Assembly: GCF_016820635.1 (NCBI RefSeq)
Contig: NZ_WSFU01000099.1
Location: forward strand, 1-46,958
Source: Anaeromonas gelatinilytica
GTDB taxonomy: Bacteria; Bacillota; Clostridia; Tissierellales; SIT17
Length of the DNA: 46,958 nucleotides
Direction of reading: 5' to 3'
Shown: positions 18,517 through 27,456 of the stretch, piece by piece
Position numbering within the stretch: position 1 is the first letter of the stretch
Layout of the letters: every line of letters begins with the position of its first letter
The notes under the pieces: generated by a model
Database searches by the model: none
What the model saw: the letters and a program-made list of their open reading frames with translations, nothing else
What the model was told of the DNA's origin: nothing
Position numbers and translations under genes: made by a program

Positions 18517-18554
18517 AGAAAGGAATGAAGTTGAAACTAGCTTCATTCCTTTCT
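18517..18554 (+). terminator. Terminator after the ROK kinase gene
   Basis: A 14-bp perfect stem (18517-18530 with 18541-18554) and a 10-base loop, beginning nine bases after the stop codon. The following sequence is T-rich but broken (GCATTTATAT), so termination may be partial. Confidence 0.7.
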
Positions 18555-18683
18555 GCATTTATATAAAATGTATCCAATATTTACCTTGAAAATAAATTAG
18601 AGATAGGGTAGAAGTAGAGAATCATCTAAAAATTTATAATATTATGTACATTACTTCTGTATTGTTATAGAAGTAGCTTGTAA

Positions 18684-18712
18684 TATTCAAAGGGAAAACG
18701 CTTTGGTATAAT
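18684..18712 (+). promoter_or_regulatory. Promoter of the PTS operon, with a possible cre-like site
   Basis: TATAAT (18707-18712) has a weak -35 (TATTCA, 18684-18689) at 17 bases, as expected for an activator-dependent promoter. Between them lies CAAAGGGAAAACGCTTTGG, an imperfect palindrome with a central AACGCTTT like a catabolite-responsive element. A CcpA or PRD-activator role is inference. Confidence 0.45.
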
Positions 18713-18740
18713 GAATTTAAGAAAAGGGGAAGTGGTCATT

Positions 18741-20582
18741 ATGGATAAACTCAATCAAAGACAAATTAAGCTACTTAAATTATTGATTAGTGATAATTCA
18801 TATAAAGCAATTAAGACATTTGCTAATAAATTAGAAGTTTCTAATAAAACTATTTTCTCAGATTTAAAAGTTATTGAATCTTCAACTGAAAAAATAGGAG
18901 TTACTATAGAAAGAAAAACAGGTAGTGGAATTAAGCTCCTATATGATGATTCTCAATTACTAGAATTGGTAGAAGTAGTTAATGATCAGAATAATCATAA
19001 CAATGGGATTTCTGTTGAGCAAAGAAGGGCTGATATTGCAAGAAGTTTATTATTACACTCGAAGGAATATACGACTATTCAAAAACTTTCTGATAAATAT
19101 TATGTTAGTAGAACTTCCATCCTTAATGATTTAGAGTACATAGAAGAAAAGCTATCAGAATTTAATATTAAGATTATTAGGACCAGGGATGGTACTCGAA
19201 TTTCAGGGAGAGAGGTAGATATAAGACAAGCCCTCGTTTATGTTCTTCAAGAAAATATAAACTATAACTCCTATTATCTTGTAGAGTATCAGATATTAAG
19301 AGATAGTGAAAAGAATATTGAAGGAATAAGCGAAGGAGTGGAAATTACATTTTTCAAGAATCTATTAAACGACTTGGAAAAAGATATAAAAAGGATTATA
19401 TATGAGCCATATTATACAAACCTATTAACTCACTTATTAATAATGACAAAGAGAATTAAGGAAGGTAACAATTTAGAAGATATAAGAGGTAGTAAATATA
19501 ATATTACAAAGATAAATAGCAAGATATATAAAAGTGCATTGATAATAGTGAATAAGATAGAAGATCACTACAGCATAAATATATCAGATAATGAAATATT
19601 TTATATTTATCAGTATCTTACCTCTATTGGATTAAGTAATAATACCGAACAATCAGAAAAACATAATGATGAATTTGATATTACATCAACTATGTTTACT
19701 CGCCAATTAATATCAGTAGTTTCTACTATAAGTGGAATAAATTTTAATAATAAATTATTTAAATCGTTAGTATTACATATTAAACCAATGATTAATAGAC
19801 TTAATTCTAGAATAAAAATTAAAAACCCTCTTCTAGAGGAAATAAGGAAAGAATTTAGTGAACTTTTCTTTATCACAAGAATTGCCTGTAACATTGTGTG
19901 TGAGATGCTAGAGATAAAAAATATTAACTTAGATGAAATAGCATATATAATGACCTATTTCCAAAATGAAATAGAAAAAGGAAAGTCTAATTTAAATAAA
20001 AAGGTATTAGTAATTTGTCATAGTGGATATGGTTCTTCCCAAGTATTAGCCACACGACTTAGAAGATCCTTTAGCAATATTGATGTGGTAGATATTATAT
20101 CTTCTAATAAATTAGATTCTGTTAATTTAGACAATATTGATTTAATTGTTTCTACAATTAAATTGAATTTAGACAAGCCTTATATGCTAGTTTCAGCATT
20201 TTTAAGTGAGGTTGATATCAAAAATATTCAAAATTTACTCAATGATCAATCAAAAGTAAAAGGGAATAAACCAAAGGATAAATTTAAAGAAGCTTCTTTA
20301 GATAAAGTTGAAGAATATAAAGATGAGAAAAAATTAATTAGTAAAATTAAAAAAGATAGATCTATTGATATAAACAAAGATGAAATTATATGCTTAGATG
20401 ATATCACTTGTATATATTTATCTAAAATCAGTAGAAATAGTACTTTCTTGTATAGTGGAATTAAGAATAAAAATAAAAACTTATACTTAATTGAATATAA
20501 AGGTTATGACTATTTGATATTAAAATTAAGAGATATTATTAGCACATATAATAAAAATTATTATAAAGAATTAGTAGATTAA
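18741..20582 (+). CDS. PRD-containing PTS-linked transcriptional activator (MtlR/BglG-antiterminator type)
   Basis: A 613-residue regulator. Two N-terminal helix-turn-helix domains (residues about 3-60 and 90-150), two PTS-regulation domains (about 180-390), then a GatB/EIIB-like domain with the phospho-acceptor Cys in VICHSGYGSSQ (Cys426) and a Lys-rich C-terminal tail in place of a clear EIIA domain. Activity is presumably set by phosphorylation from HPr and from the EIIB encoded downstream. The start is ATG 18741, after AAGGGGAAGTGG; an ATG at 18711 overlaps the -10 box. It is the first gene of the PTS operon (21-base gap). Confidence 0.85.
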   Translation: MDKLNQRQIKLLKLLISDNSYKAIKTFANKLEVSNKTIFSDLKVIESSTEKIGVTIERKTGSGIKLLYDDSQLLELVEVVNDQNNHNNGISVEQRRADIARSLLLHSKEYTTIQKLSDKYYVSRTSILNDLEYIEEKLSEFNIKIIRTRDGTRISGREVDIRQALVYVLQENINYNSYYLVEYQILRDSEKNIEGISEGVEITFFKNLLNDLEKDIKRIIYEPYYTNLLTHLLIMTKRIKEGNNLEDIRGSKYNITKINSKIYKSALIIVNKIEDHYSINISDNEIFYIYQYLTSIGLSNNTEQSEKHNDEFDITSTMFTRQLISVVSTISGINFNNKLFKSLVLHIKPMINRLNSRIKIKNPLLEEIRKEFSELFFITRIACNIVCEMLEIKNINLDEIAYIMTYFQNEIEKGKSNLNKKVLVICHSGYGSSQVLATRLRRSFSNIDVVDIISSNKLDSVNLDNIDLIVSTIKLNLDKPYMLVSAFLSEVDIKNIQNLLNDQSKVKGNKPKDKFKEASLDKVEEYKDEKKLISKIKKDRSIDINKDEIICLDDITCIYLSKISRNSTFLYSGIKNKNKNLYLIEYKGYDYLILKLRDIISTYNKNYYKELVD

Positions 20583-20603
20583 CTAATAAGGGGGTATTCA
20601 TTA

Positions 20604-21077
20604 ATGGATTTAAGTAAAGTGATAAAAGAAGAAAGAATAAATTTAAATCTAAATGCAAAATCAAAAGATGAAGTAATTAATGAATTAACAGATCTATTGG
20701 TGGAAACAGGATCAGTGGCCAATAAGGAAGGGTTTCTAAAGGATGTATATGCTAGAGAAGAGATTGGAGAAACAGGAATGGGAGGATATATAGCTATACC
20801 CCATGGTAAGTCAGCTCATGTTGCTAAAACAGCTATAGCTATAGGAAGAACATATGAGGAAATAGAATGGGGAAGCTTAGATGGTAAAGGAGTAAAGCTT
20901 ATTATTCTATTCGCAGTACCAGAGGAAGATAAAACTTCTGTACATGTTAAGTTACTAGCTCAGGTGGCATCTATATTAGGAGATGAAGAAAAGTGTCAAG
21001 AACTATTAACAGTAAAATCTACAGAAGATATATTAGAGATAATGTCAAATAATAAAAAGGGAAAGGAGGTATGTTAA
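20604..21077 (+). CDS. PTS EIIA component, fructose/mannitol family
   Basis: A 157-residue cytoplasmic phosphocarrier. The phospho-accepting His67 is in AIPHGKSAH, preceded by GETGMGGYIA, the standard EIIA-Fru context. It receives phosphate from HPr and passes it to the EIIB encoded immediately downstream (0-base gap). A GGGGG ribosome site precedes the ATG. Being separate from EIIB and EIIC, it resembles the divided fructose-like systems rather than a FruA fusion. Confidence 0.92.
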   Translation: MDLSKVIKEERINLNLNAKSKDEVINELTDLLVETGSVANKEGFLKDVYAREEIGETGMGGYIAIPHGKSAHVAKTAIAIGRTYEEIEWGSLDGKGVKLIILFAVPEEDKTSVHVKLLAQVASILGDEEKCQELLTVKSTEDILEIMSNNKKGKEVC

Positions 21078-21395
21078 ATGAAAATTGTTGGAATAGCTGC
21101 TTGTACATCAGGAATAGCTCATACATATATTGCTAAGGAAAAATTAACTAAGGCAGCAGAAAGTATGGGTCATAAAGTAAAGATAGAAACCCAAGGAACT
21201 GTAGGAGCAGAAAATAAGTTAACAGATGAGGATATTAAGAATGCAGATGTAGCAATAATAGCCGCAGATATTAAAATTTCTGGAAAAGAAAGATTTAAAA
21301 ATAAAAAAGTTCTTGAAGTACCTACTAACATAGTAATCAAATCACCAAAAGCTCTTATAAAAAAGGTAGAAGAACTTTTAAATGAAAAAGAATAG
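21078..21395 (+). CDS. PTS EIIB component, fructose family
   Basis: A 105-residue protein. The active-site Cys9 lies in GIAACTSGIAHTYIA, a strong EIIB-Fru signature. It takes phosphate from the EIIA and transfers it to the incoming sugar on EIIC. The start follows the EIIA stop directly with AAAGGAGG inside the end of the EIIA gene, so the two are coupled. Confidence 0.93.
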   Translation: MKIVGIAACTSGIAHTYIAKEKLTKAAESMGHKVKIETQGTVGAENKLTDEDIKNADVAIIAADIKISGKERFKNKKVLEVPTNIVIKSPKALIKKVEELLNEKE

Positions 21396-21406
21396 GAGAT
21401 GATAAT

Positions 21407-22489
21407 ATGTTAAAGAAGTTACAACTTAAGAAACATGCATTAACAGCTATTTCTTACATGTTGCCTCTAGTTGTTGCAGCAGGTTTATTAATAGCGATAG
21501 GAAACTTAAGTGGTGGAGCTGTCATCGAAGATTATTCACAATCATATTCAATACCTGATGCCCTTGTTTCTTTAGGTGTTTTAGGAATGGGACTACTGGC
21601 TCCAGTAATTGCAGCAGGTATATCTTACTCAATAGCTGATCGTCCAGGAATCGCACCCGGTTTATTTATGGGACTAATTGCTAATTCTATTGGTGCTGGA
21701 TTCTTAGGAGGTATGCTAGGTGGTTATTTAGTTGGATACTTTGTAAATTGGCTTAAGAAAAATCTTAAGGTGCCAAATTGGGCAGAAGGTCTTATGCCTA
21801 TGATGATATTACCATTAGTATCAACTATAGTTATTGCATTACTTATGTATTTTGTAGTAGGTGTTCCTATTGTTGCAGCTACAAATGCATTAACTGAGTT
21901 CTTAACTAACATGAGAGGTACATCAAACTTTATCTTTGGATCTGTTATGGGAGCAATGGCAGCTTTTGATTTTGGAGGCCCAGTAAATAAAACAGCATCT
22001 CTATTTGCTGATGGATTGTTATTAGAAGGGGTATATGAACCAGAAGCTGTTAAGATATTAGCATCAATGGTACCACCCTTTGGAGTTACATTATCTTGGG
22101 TGTTTTCAAGATTCTTTAAAAAGAAAATTTACTCAAGTAGAGAAGTGGAAAATATCAAGGTAGCATTCCCAATGGGAATAACTATGATTACAGAGGGTGT
22201 AATTCCTATTGCAGCTGTAGATCCACTTAGAGTGATAGCATCTTGTACAATTGGTGCAGCAGTTGGTGGAGGATTATCAATGATGTGGGAAATAGGCTCT
22301 CCAGTGCCATCAGGTGGTATGTTTATAGTACCTGCTATGACAGATCCTCTTAAATTCTGTTTAGCTTTATTCATAGGATCATTAATTACAGGAATACTCT
22401 TATTTGCACTTAAAAAAGAGCCTGTAAAACAAGAAGAATTCTTAGAAAAAGAAGAAGAAATAGATTTATCAGATCTTAAATTATCTTAA
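21407..22489 (+). CDS. PTS EIIC permease, fructose family
   Basis: A 360-residue integral membrane transporter with about ten helices. Fructose-family EIIC marks are YMLPLVVAAGLLIAIG, the DRPGIAPGLFMGL segment, GSVMGAMAAFDFGGPVNK and ITEGVIPIAAVDPLRVI. It moves a ketose or polyol across the membrane while EIIB phosphorylates it. AGGAGATG precedes the start. No 1-phosphofructokinase gene follows; two aldolase genes do, so the sugar may not be fructose. Confidence 0.92.
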   Translation: MLKKLQLKKHALTAISYMLPLVVAAGLLIAIGNLSGGAVIEDYSQSYSIPDALVSLGVLGMGLLAPVIAAGISYSIADRPGIAPGLFMGLIANSIGAGFLGGMLGGYLVGYFVNWLKKNLKVPNWAEGLMPMMILPLVSTIVIALLMYFVVGVPIVAATNALTEFLTNMRGTSNFIFGSVMGAMAAFDFGGPVNKTASLFADGLLLEGVYEPEAVKILASMVPPFGVTLSWVFSRFFKKKIYSSREVENIKVAFPMGITMITEGVIPIAAVDPLRVIASCTIGAAVGGGLSMMWEIGSPVPSGGMFIVPAMTDPLKFCLALFIGSLITGILLFALKKEPVKQEEFLEKEEEIDLSDLKLS

Positions 22490-22543
22490 GATTACATTAT
22501 AACTAAGGAATATATACAGAGTTATTTAAGGAGGAGTGCTAGT

Positions 22544-23395
22544 ATGTATGTCTCAATGAAGCAAATACTTGATAGGGCTAATAGAGAAAATTATGCTGTT
22601 ATGGCAATAAACTGTTTTAATTTAGAGACATCTAGAACAGTAATTAATGCAGCGGAAGAATATAAAGCCCCAATTATTATTAATATAGTTCAAGATCATT
22701 TAGAAACCCATGCTCCAAGCAATTTAATTGCACCTATAGTAAAAGATTTAGCTGAAAAAGTTTCTGTGCCAGTAGCATTAAATTTTGATCATGGAAAAGA
22801 TAAGAAATTATTATATAAAGCTATAGAGGATGGATTTACTTCTATAATGTATGATGGATCTGATTTTAATTTAGAACAAAATATAATGGAAACTAAAGAA
22901 ATGGTGGAATATGCTCACAAAAGAGGAATATCTGTGGAGGCTGAACTAGGAAGTTTAGGTGCAACAGAAGGAGAAGGATATACATCCAATGATATGAAAA
23001 CAAATCCTGAGGAGGCTGAGAACTTCGTTAAGAGAACAGGAATAGATGCTTTAGCTATATCCTATGGAAGTTCCCATGGTAATTATCCAAAAGGTATGGT
23101 TCCAGAGTTTGACTTTGAAAGGTTAAAGGAAATAAAGAAAAAGATTGATATACCTTTAGTTCTTCATGGTGGTTCTGGGTCTGGAGAAGAAAATATTAGA
23201 AAATCAGTTGAGTATGGAATCAATAAGATTAATGTAGGGTGTGATTTTATGAATGCCAATAGAGCTAGTATTCATAAAATTTTAAAACAAAACCCTGATA
23301 TAAACTTTTTTGATATGATGCATCAAGTTGAGAAGGATAATGAAGAAATAATTAAATATTATATTGAACTATCTGGTTCAAAGTATAAAGCATAA
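22544..23395 (+). CDS. Class II ketose-bisphosphate aldolase family protein (first copy)
   Basis: A 283-residue zinc aldolase. The catalytic Asp and zinc His are in NFDHGKD, with VEAELGSLG, SYGSSHGNYP and LHGGSGSG as the remaining metal and phosphate-binding segments. NVGCDF binds the substrate phosphate end. Strong AAGGAGGAG precedes the ATG. It belongs to the FbaA/GatY/KbaY family; the true substrate is unknown but should be the PTS product or a derivative, released as dihydroxyacetone phosphate plus an aldehyde. The paralogue at 23421 is clearly different in sequence. Confidence 0.85.
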   Translation: MYVSMKQILDRANRENYAVMAINCFNLETSRTVINAAEEYKAPIIINIVQDHLETHAPSNLIAPIVKDLAEKVSVPVALNFDHGKDKKLLYKAIEDGFTSIMYDGSDFNLEQNIMETKEMVEYAHKRGISVEAELGSLGATEGEGYTSNDMKTNPEEAENFVKRTGIDALAISYGSSHGNYPKGMVPEFDFERLKEIKKKIDIPLVLHGGSGSGEENIRKSVEYGINKINVGCDFMNANRASIHKILKQNPDINFFDMMHQVEKDNEEIIKYYIELSGSKYKA

Positions 23396-23420
23396 ATACA
23401 ACAATAAAGGAAGTGGTCAT

Positions 23421-24296
23421 ATGTTAATGAACATGAAAGAATTATTAAGTGTAGCTCAAGAAAATAAGTTTGCTGTTCCGGCATTTAACATAGGAAGTGG
23501 ACAACTATTAAAGGCTGTTATTCAAAGTGCTAATGAAAAGAAATCTCCTGTAATATTAGCTATTCATCCTGATGAATTATCTTTCTTGGAGGATAGTTTT
23601 GTAGCATCCTGTATTGAAGAAGCAAATAAAACTAAAGTACCTATGGTGATCCATTTAGACCATGGTGGTAATATGGATCAAGTATTAAGAGCTATAAGAA
23701 CTGGATTTACTTCTGTGATGATAGATGCATCTCATTTATCCTTTGAAGAAAATATAGAAAAGTGTAAAGAGGTAGTATCAATTGCTCATCCACTAAATAT
23801 TTCGGTAGAAGGAGAATTAGGTACTATTGGAAATACTGGAACATCTGGTGAAGGTGGAGATGATCAAATAATATATACTGATCCTACTAAGGCAAGAGAA
23901 TTTGTTGAGAATTCTGGTATTGATTCTTTAGCAGTAGCTATTGGAACAAAGCACGGAATTTATCCATCTGATATGAAGCCTGAATTAAAGTTAGATTTAT
24001 TAAAAGAAATAAAAGAAGAAGTAGATGCACCATTAGTACTACATGGTGGTTCAAGTAATCCCGATAAGGAGGTTGCTGAATCAGTAACTTTAGGTATTAC
24101 TAAGATAAATATCTCTAGTGATATTAAATCTGCTTTCTATAAAAAGGCTAGAGAAATTTTTGATAATAATGAAAATCTTTATGAACCAAATGCAATATAT
24201 CCTGAGTGCATAAAAGCAGCTAGAGAAGTTATTGAATATAAGATGAATTTATTTAATTCAGTAGGAAAAGCAGAGTTATATTATAAAGATTTATAA
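23421..24296 (+). CDS. Class II ketose-bisphosphate aldolase family protein (second copy)
   Basis: A 291-residue zinc aldolase paralogue. HLDHGGNMD, VEGELGTIGNTG, AIGTKHGIYP and LHGGSSNP carry the catalytic Asp and zinc His residues. The start is ATG 23421, after AAAGGAAGTGG; a longer frame from 23364 runs into the previous gene. Only 25 bases separate the two aldolase genes. Loops between strands differ from the first copy, which suggests subunits of a heteromer or distinct stereo-substrates. Family assignment is secure; substrate is not. Confidence 0.85.
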   Translation: MLMNMKELLSVAQENKFAVPAFNIGSGQLLKAVIQSANEKKSPVILAIHPDELSFLEDSFVASCIEEANKTKVPMVIHLDHGGNMDQVLRAIRTGFTSVMIDASHLSFEENIEKCKEVVSIAHPLNISVEGELGTIGNTGTSGEGGDDQIIYTDPTKAREFVENSGIDSLAVAIGTKHGIYPSDMKPELKLDLLKEIKEEVDAPLVLHGGSSNPDKEVAESVTLGITKINISSDIKSAFYKKAREIFDNNENLYEPNAIYPECIKAAREVIEYKMNLFNSVGKAELYYKDL

Positions 24297-24299
24297 AAT

Positions 24300-24332
24300 A
24301 AAAGGGGTGAAGGCAGAAGCTTCACCCCTTTT
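24300..24332 (+). terminator. Terminator after the PTS operon
   Basis: A 13-bp perfect GC-rich stem (24300-24312 with 24320-24332) and a 7-base loop, followed by ATTTTG. It ends the regulator-PTS-aldolase operon four bases after the last stop codon. Confidence 0.9.
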
Positions 24333-24354
24333 ATTTTGTAGAAATTTACAGACT

Positions 24355-24394
24355 AATGGGACATGAGGACACCAGAACCGTCCCCTGTTCCATT
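24355..24394. repeat. REP-like imperfect palindrome remnant
   Basis: A 40-base imperfect hairpin: AATGGGACA at the left pairs with TGTTCCATT at the right (one mismatch), with GAGGAC and GTCCCC inside. GGGAC/GTCCC hairpins of this kind flank IS200-like (REP-associated) transposases in Clostridia. Its end overlaps the stop codon of the tetR gene, placing it between converging transcripts. Confidence 0.5.
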
Positions 24395-24977
24395 ATGATA
24401 AAATATAGTTTAATTCATCATTAATATCTTTGATAAATTCTTTATGATTTTGATTAATTCCTCGCTTAATATAGAATAATAATTTTCCGTGGATATAATT
24501 ACTTACAAGTTCTTTTATAAAATCAATATTTTTATTTGATATTTTTGATTTTTTAGCGTAATTATTAAATTCTTCAGATAAAAGAATAGCAACCCTTGGA
24601 TTTAAGACATTATTAACTATTTCTTCCGGTAATTCTACTGAAATATCTTCTATGAATATTACTTGAAATGATTGAGGGTATTTTAAGAAGTATTCTATAT
24701 AGCTATTTATTAAACTTTTAATTTTATCTATATCATTATTAGGATGTTTTTGAGTTTGAACATATTCATAACAATCTTCTAGAAAATCATTTATACAATA
24801 AAGTATTAATGTATCTAAATCTTTGAAATAATTATATATTGTAGCGTAGGAATATCCTGCTATATCTGCAACTTTTCTGACAGTAACATTTTTTATTCCT
24901 TCTTCTAGTATGATTTTTTTTGCTGCTTTTATAAAATAATTCATTATTCTTTGTCGCTGAATTTCTTTTTTGTTCAT
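24393..24977 (-). CDS. TetR/AcrR-family transcriptional regulator
   Basis: A 194-residue repressor. The N-terminal helix-turn-helix is NVTVRKVADIAGYSYATIYNYF (residues about 31-52); the rest is a helical ligand domain. The start is ATG at 24977, after AAAGGAG; a longer frame to 25004 lacks a site. It is the last gene of a three-gene minus-strand operon with a membrane protein and a flavodoxin. The perfect inverted repeat at 26413-26435 in the operon promoter is its likely operator, giving autoregulation. Confidence 0.85.
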   Translation of the reverse strand: MNKKEIQRQRIMNYFIKAAKKIILEEGIKNVTVRKVADIAGYSYATIYNYFKDLDTLILYCINDFLEDCYEYVQTQKHPNNDIDKIKSLINSYIEYFLKYPQSFQVIFIEDISVELPEEIVNNVLNPRVAILLSEEFNNYAKKSKISNKNIDFIKELVSNYIHGKLLFYIKRGINQNHKEFIKDINDELNYILS

Positions 24978-25009
24978 ATTAATCTCCTTTGTGAATTTTA
25001 ACAATAGTA

Positions 25010-25486
25010 TTAAATATTGTTTATTTTTTTTGCTAATAAATCAATATTTTCATATTTGATTTTATCTTCACTTTTATTGACTTTTGCAACTTTCTTTATA
25101 ATCATTTTTTTCATAAATCCAAGTTTATCAAAATCATAGCTATACCCCATATTTATTTTAGCAAGGGAATGTTCTAATATATCTTTAGGAAAGAAATTTT
25201 TAAAGTATTCATCTATATTATCTTGTTGACCACAACATAGGAATAGAGCTAAATTTTTCTTTAGTAATTCACTTTTATTACTTTGTAAAAATTGTACAAT
25301 TGTTTTTTGAATATTTCCCATATGAACAGAACCACCAATTATAACTGTGTCATAATTAGCTATTTCAATTTTATTATTCTTCTTTAAATTAGAAACATTT
25401 ACGTTTCCATTGATTTTATTTTTTAATAAATTAGCGCATTTTTCTGTGGTACCATGATCTGAGCAGTATAAAATTAATGTTTTCAT
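25010..25486 (-). CDS. Flavodoxin-domain protein
   Basis: A 158-residue cytoplasmic protein. TLILYCSDHGTTEKCA (residues 3-18) is the FMN phosphate-binding loop, and VIIGGSVHMGNIQKTI matches the HemG/protoporphyrinogen-oxidase-like flavodoxin subgroup. The fold is alpha/beta and complete. The start is ATG 25486, after AAAGGA; a longer frame overlaps the upstream gene. Gap to the upstream membrane protein is two bases, so the two are coupled. The electron partner is unknown. Confidence 0.8.
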   Translation of the reverse strand: MKTLILYCSDHGTTEKCANLLKNKINGNVNVSNLKKNNKIEIANYDTVIIGGSVHMGNIQKTIVQFLQSNKSELLKKNLALFLCCGQQDNIDEYFKNFFPKDILEHSLAKINMGYSYDFDKLGFMKKMIIKKVAKVNKSEDKIKYENIDLLAKKINNI

Positions 25487-25488
25487 AT

Positions 25489-26376
25489 TTACATCCTTTC
25501 TATTATATTCTTGGGAGGTTTCACATTTATTAAGAATCTCCATGTTATGATTAGAGCAAATAATGTTAATCCAAGGAATATGACTATTTCACCCATATTA
25601 ACTTCAATTCCTACTAATACTTGAACTATTGCCATTACAGCAACAGCAGTATATAGTGTTAATCCTTTTATCAATAATATCGAGGTAAGTAAATATCCCC
25701 AAGGTCGTTTTTTCAGCAATAATACTCCACTTAAAATGGATAATGGAACTATAAGTCCTAAATCAAAAACTTGTATAGTTAATGTAGAATAAGATTCTAA
25801 ACCATAAGGGATACCACCACTAATTAATGGTGGAATAATTCTTCCTAGCCACATTAGTCCAAGCATTAAACCTACTAGAAAAAGAAATATTACTGTAGAT
25901 TTAATGGGCATTTTCTTAGAAAAATATAATGGTATTTTAGCTATGTTAAATTCCATGAGAGAAAGAATAAATGTAAATAGACTGATCGAAAATAATGCTA
26001 CATATACAAGAAAGAGTTCATTATATGCTGATAAGAATGCATAAGTACCATATGCATACAGGAAATATCCAATTGTACCAGTAAGAAGTAGTTTAGCTCT
26101 TATGCTACCTTTTCTAAAAAATATAATTGAAAATATTAGTAATGGAATTCCTATAAATAATGTTACTCCATCTTGGGCAATTGCTTGCATAGCTACTGAA
26201 ATAGTGTCGTATTTATATAGTCCATGACCATAAAGCATAACTTTCTCTCCTCGGATAGTTGTAAATGCAAATTCATTTCCTTTACCTAGAGATAATAATC
26301 CCATTAATGAAGCTACAGTTCCAAGTATTACAATTATAATGGAAAGGATAGTGATTACTTTAATATTACCTTTCAT
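25489..26376 (-). CDS. Polytopic membrane protein of unknown function
   Basis: A 295-residue protein with eight or nine hydrophobic helices and short loops. An extracytoplasmic loop near residues 30-60 (GKGNEFAFTTIRGEKVMLYG) follows helix 1. There is no motif I recognise. The start is ATG 26376 with TGGAG nine bases upstream. It is the first gene of the TetR-controlled operon and is coupled to the flavodoxin gene. The arrangement suggests an inducible membrane and redox function, but I cannot assign one. Confidence 0.7.
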   Translation of the reverse strand: MKGNIKVITILSIIIVILGTVASLMGLLSLGKGNEFAFTTIRGEKVMLYGHGLYKYDTISVAMQAIAQDGVTLFIGIPLLIFSIIFFRKGSIRAKLLLTGTIGYFLYAYGTYAFLSAYNELFLVYVALFSISLFTFILSLMEFNIAKIPLYFSKKMPIKSTVIFLFLVGLMLGLMWLGRIIPPLISGGIPYGLESYSTLTIQVFDLGLIVPLSILSGVLLLKKRPWGYLLTSILLIKGLTLYTAVAVMAIVQVLVGIEVNMGEIVIFLGLTLFALIITWRFLINVKPPKNIIERM

Positions 26377-26412
26377 AAATAACATCTCCACTCATTGTAT
26401 TAACGATGTTTT

Positions 26413-26463
26413 TTATATTAACATTGTTAATATAATGATATATAATTGATACAATTATGTCAA
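26413..26463 (-). promoter_or_regulatory. Promoter and TetR operator of the membrane protein-flavodoxin-tetR operon
   Basis: On the minus strand TTGACA (26463-26458) and TATCAT (26440-26435) are 17 bases apart. Directly downstream is a perfect inverted repeat with 10-base arms TTATATTAAC/GTTAATATAA around ATT (26413-26435), overlapping the end of the -10 box. A bound TetR dimer would block transcription start. Confidence 0.75.
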
Positions 26464-26574
26464 GTTTTAAATTATTAATAAATACAGGTGTTAATGTTTG
26501 CAGAAAATAGGTTTTCTTGAGTTACATGGCTACACTTTTTATTCGCCTTTTTTATAATAAATTGTATAAAAATA

Positions 26575-26603
26575 TTGAAAAAAGGTTTTCAATAGTATAT
26601 AAT
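26575..26603 (+). promoter_or_regulatory. Promoter of the deoR-dtnK-pdxA2 operon
   Basis: TTGAAA (26575-26580), 17 bases, TATAAT (26598-26603). Between it and the start codon (26676) runs an A/C-rich stretch with repeated ACAAACA/ATCAACA words (26628-26660), which could be a DeoR-type direct-repeat operator; that part is tentative. Confidence 0.65.
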
Positions 26604-26675
26604 TAACATAAATTAACTCAATAAAACACAAACAAACATCAACATTTACATAAATCAACAAAAAGGAGTAATGTT

Positions 26676-27437
26676 ATGCTTAAAGCAGAAAGACATGCAT
26701 ATATTATGAAATATATGAAACGAGAGGGTAGAATAGTTATAGAAGATTTAGCGAAAGAGATAGATGTTTCTCCTATGACTATAAGAAGGGATTTAGATTA
26801 CTTAGAAAAAAATAACAAGGTTATAAGAACTCATGGAGGAGCAATTCCAGTACAAAGTTTACATGAAGAAATTCCATATAATAATAAAAAGGAAAAGCAG
26901 ATAGATGAAAAAAATAGAATAGCTAAGGAAGCAAGGGGGTTAATAAAAGAAGGTCAAACTATTATATTAGATGCTGGAACCACTACTATGGAAATTGCAA
27001 AACAAATAGTAGATTTAAAGGATATTATAGTGGTTACAACGGATTTAATGACAGCTGTATATCTTTCAAGGTATAAAGATATACAAGTATATTGTACAGG
27101 AGGAATAATACAAAGTGAAATAGGTGCTTGTATTGGATGTAAAGCTGAAGATTTCTTATCAGGAATTTATGCAGATATTGCTTTTATTGGTGCAAGTTTT
27201 ATTGATTTAGATAGGGGAATTACATCTCCTACAATGGAAAAGGCTATGATAAAAAAGAAGATGTTAGAAGCAGGTGAAAAGACTATATTAGTGGCGGATA
27301 GTACAAAGTTTGGTAAAAAGGGATTTACAAAGGTATGTTTATTAGAAGATTTAGATTTAGTGATAACAGATAAGGATATTGATGAAGAACTATTAGAAAA
27401 AATAAAAGAGAAAGATATAAATATTAATATAGTTTAG
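26676..27437 (+). CDS. DeoR-family transcriptional regulator
   Basis: A 253-residue sugar-operon repressor. The DeoR helix-turn-helix is at residues about 20-42 (IEDLAKEIDVSPMTIRRDLDYLE), then RTHGGA and a sugar-phosphate isomerase-like sensor domain with ILDAGTTTMEIAKQ and VADSTKFGKKGF. AAAAGGAG precedes the ATG. It probably responds to the phosphorylated acid made by the downstream kinase and represses its own operon. Confidence 0.9.
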   Translation: MLKAERHAYIMKYMKREGRIVIEDLAKEIDVSPMTIRRDLDYLEKNNKVIRTHGGAIPVQSLHEEIPYNNKKEKQIDEKNRIAKEARGLIKEGQTIILDAGTTTMEIAKQIVDLKDIIVVTTDLMTAVYLSRYKDIQVYCTGGIIQSEIGACIGCKAEDFLSGIYADIAFIGASFIDLDRGITSPTMEKAMIKKKMLEAGEKTILVADSTKFGKKGFTKVCLLEDLDLVITDKDIDEELLEKIKEKDININIV

Positions 27438-27456
27438 ATGAAAGGGAGTTTTAATA

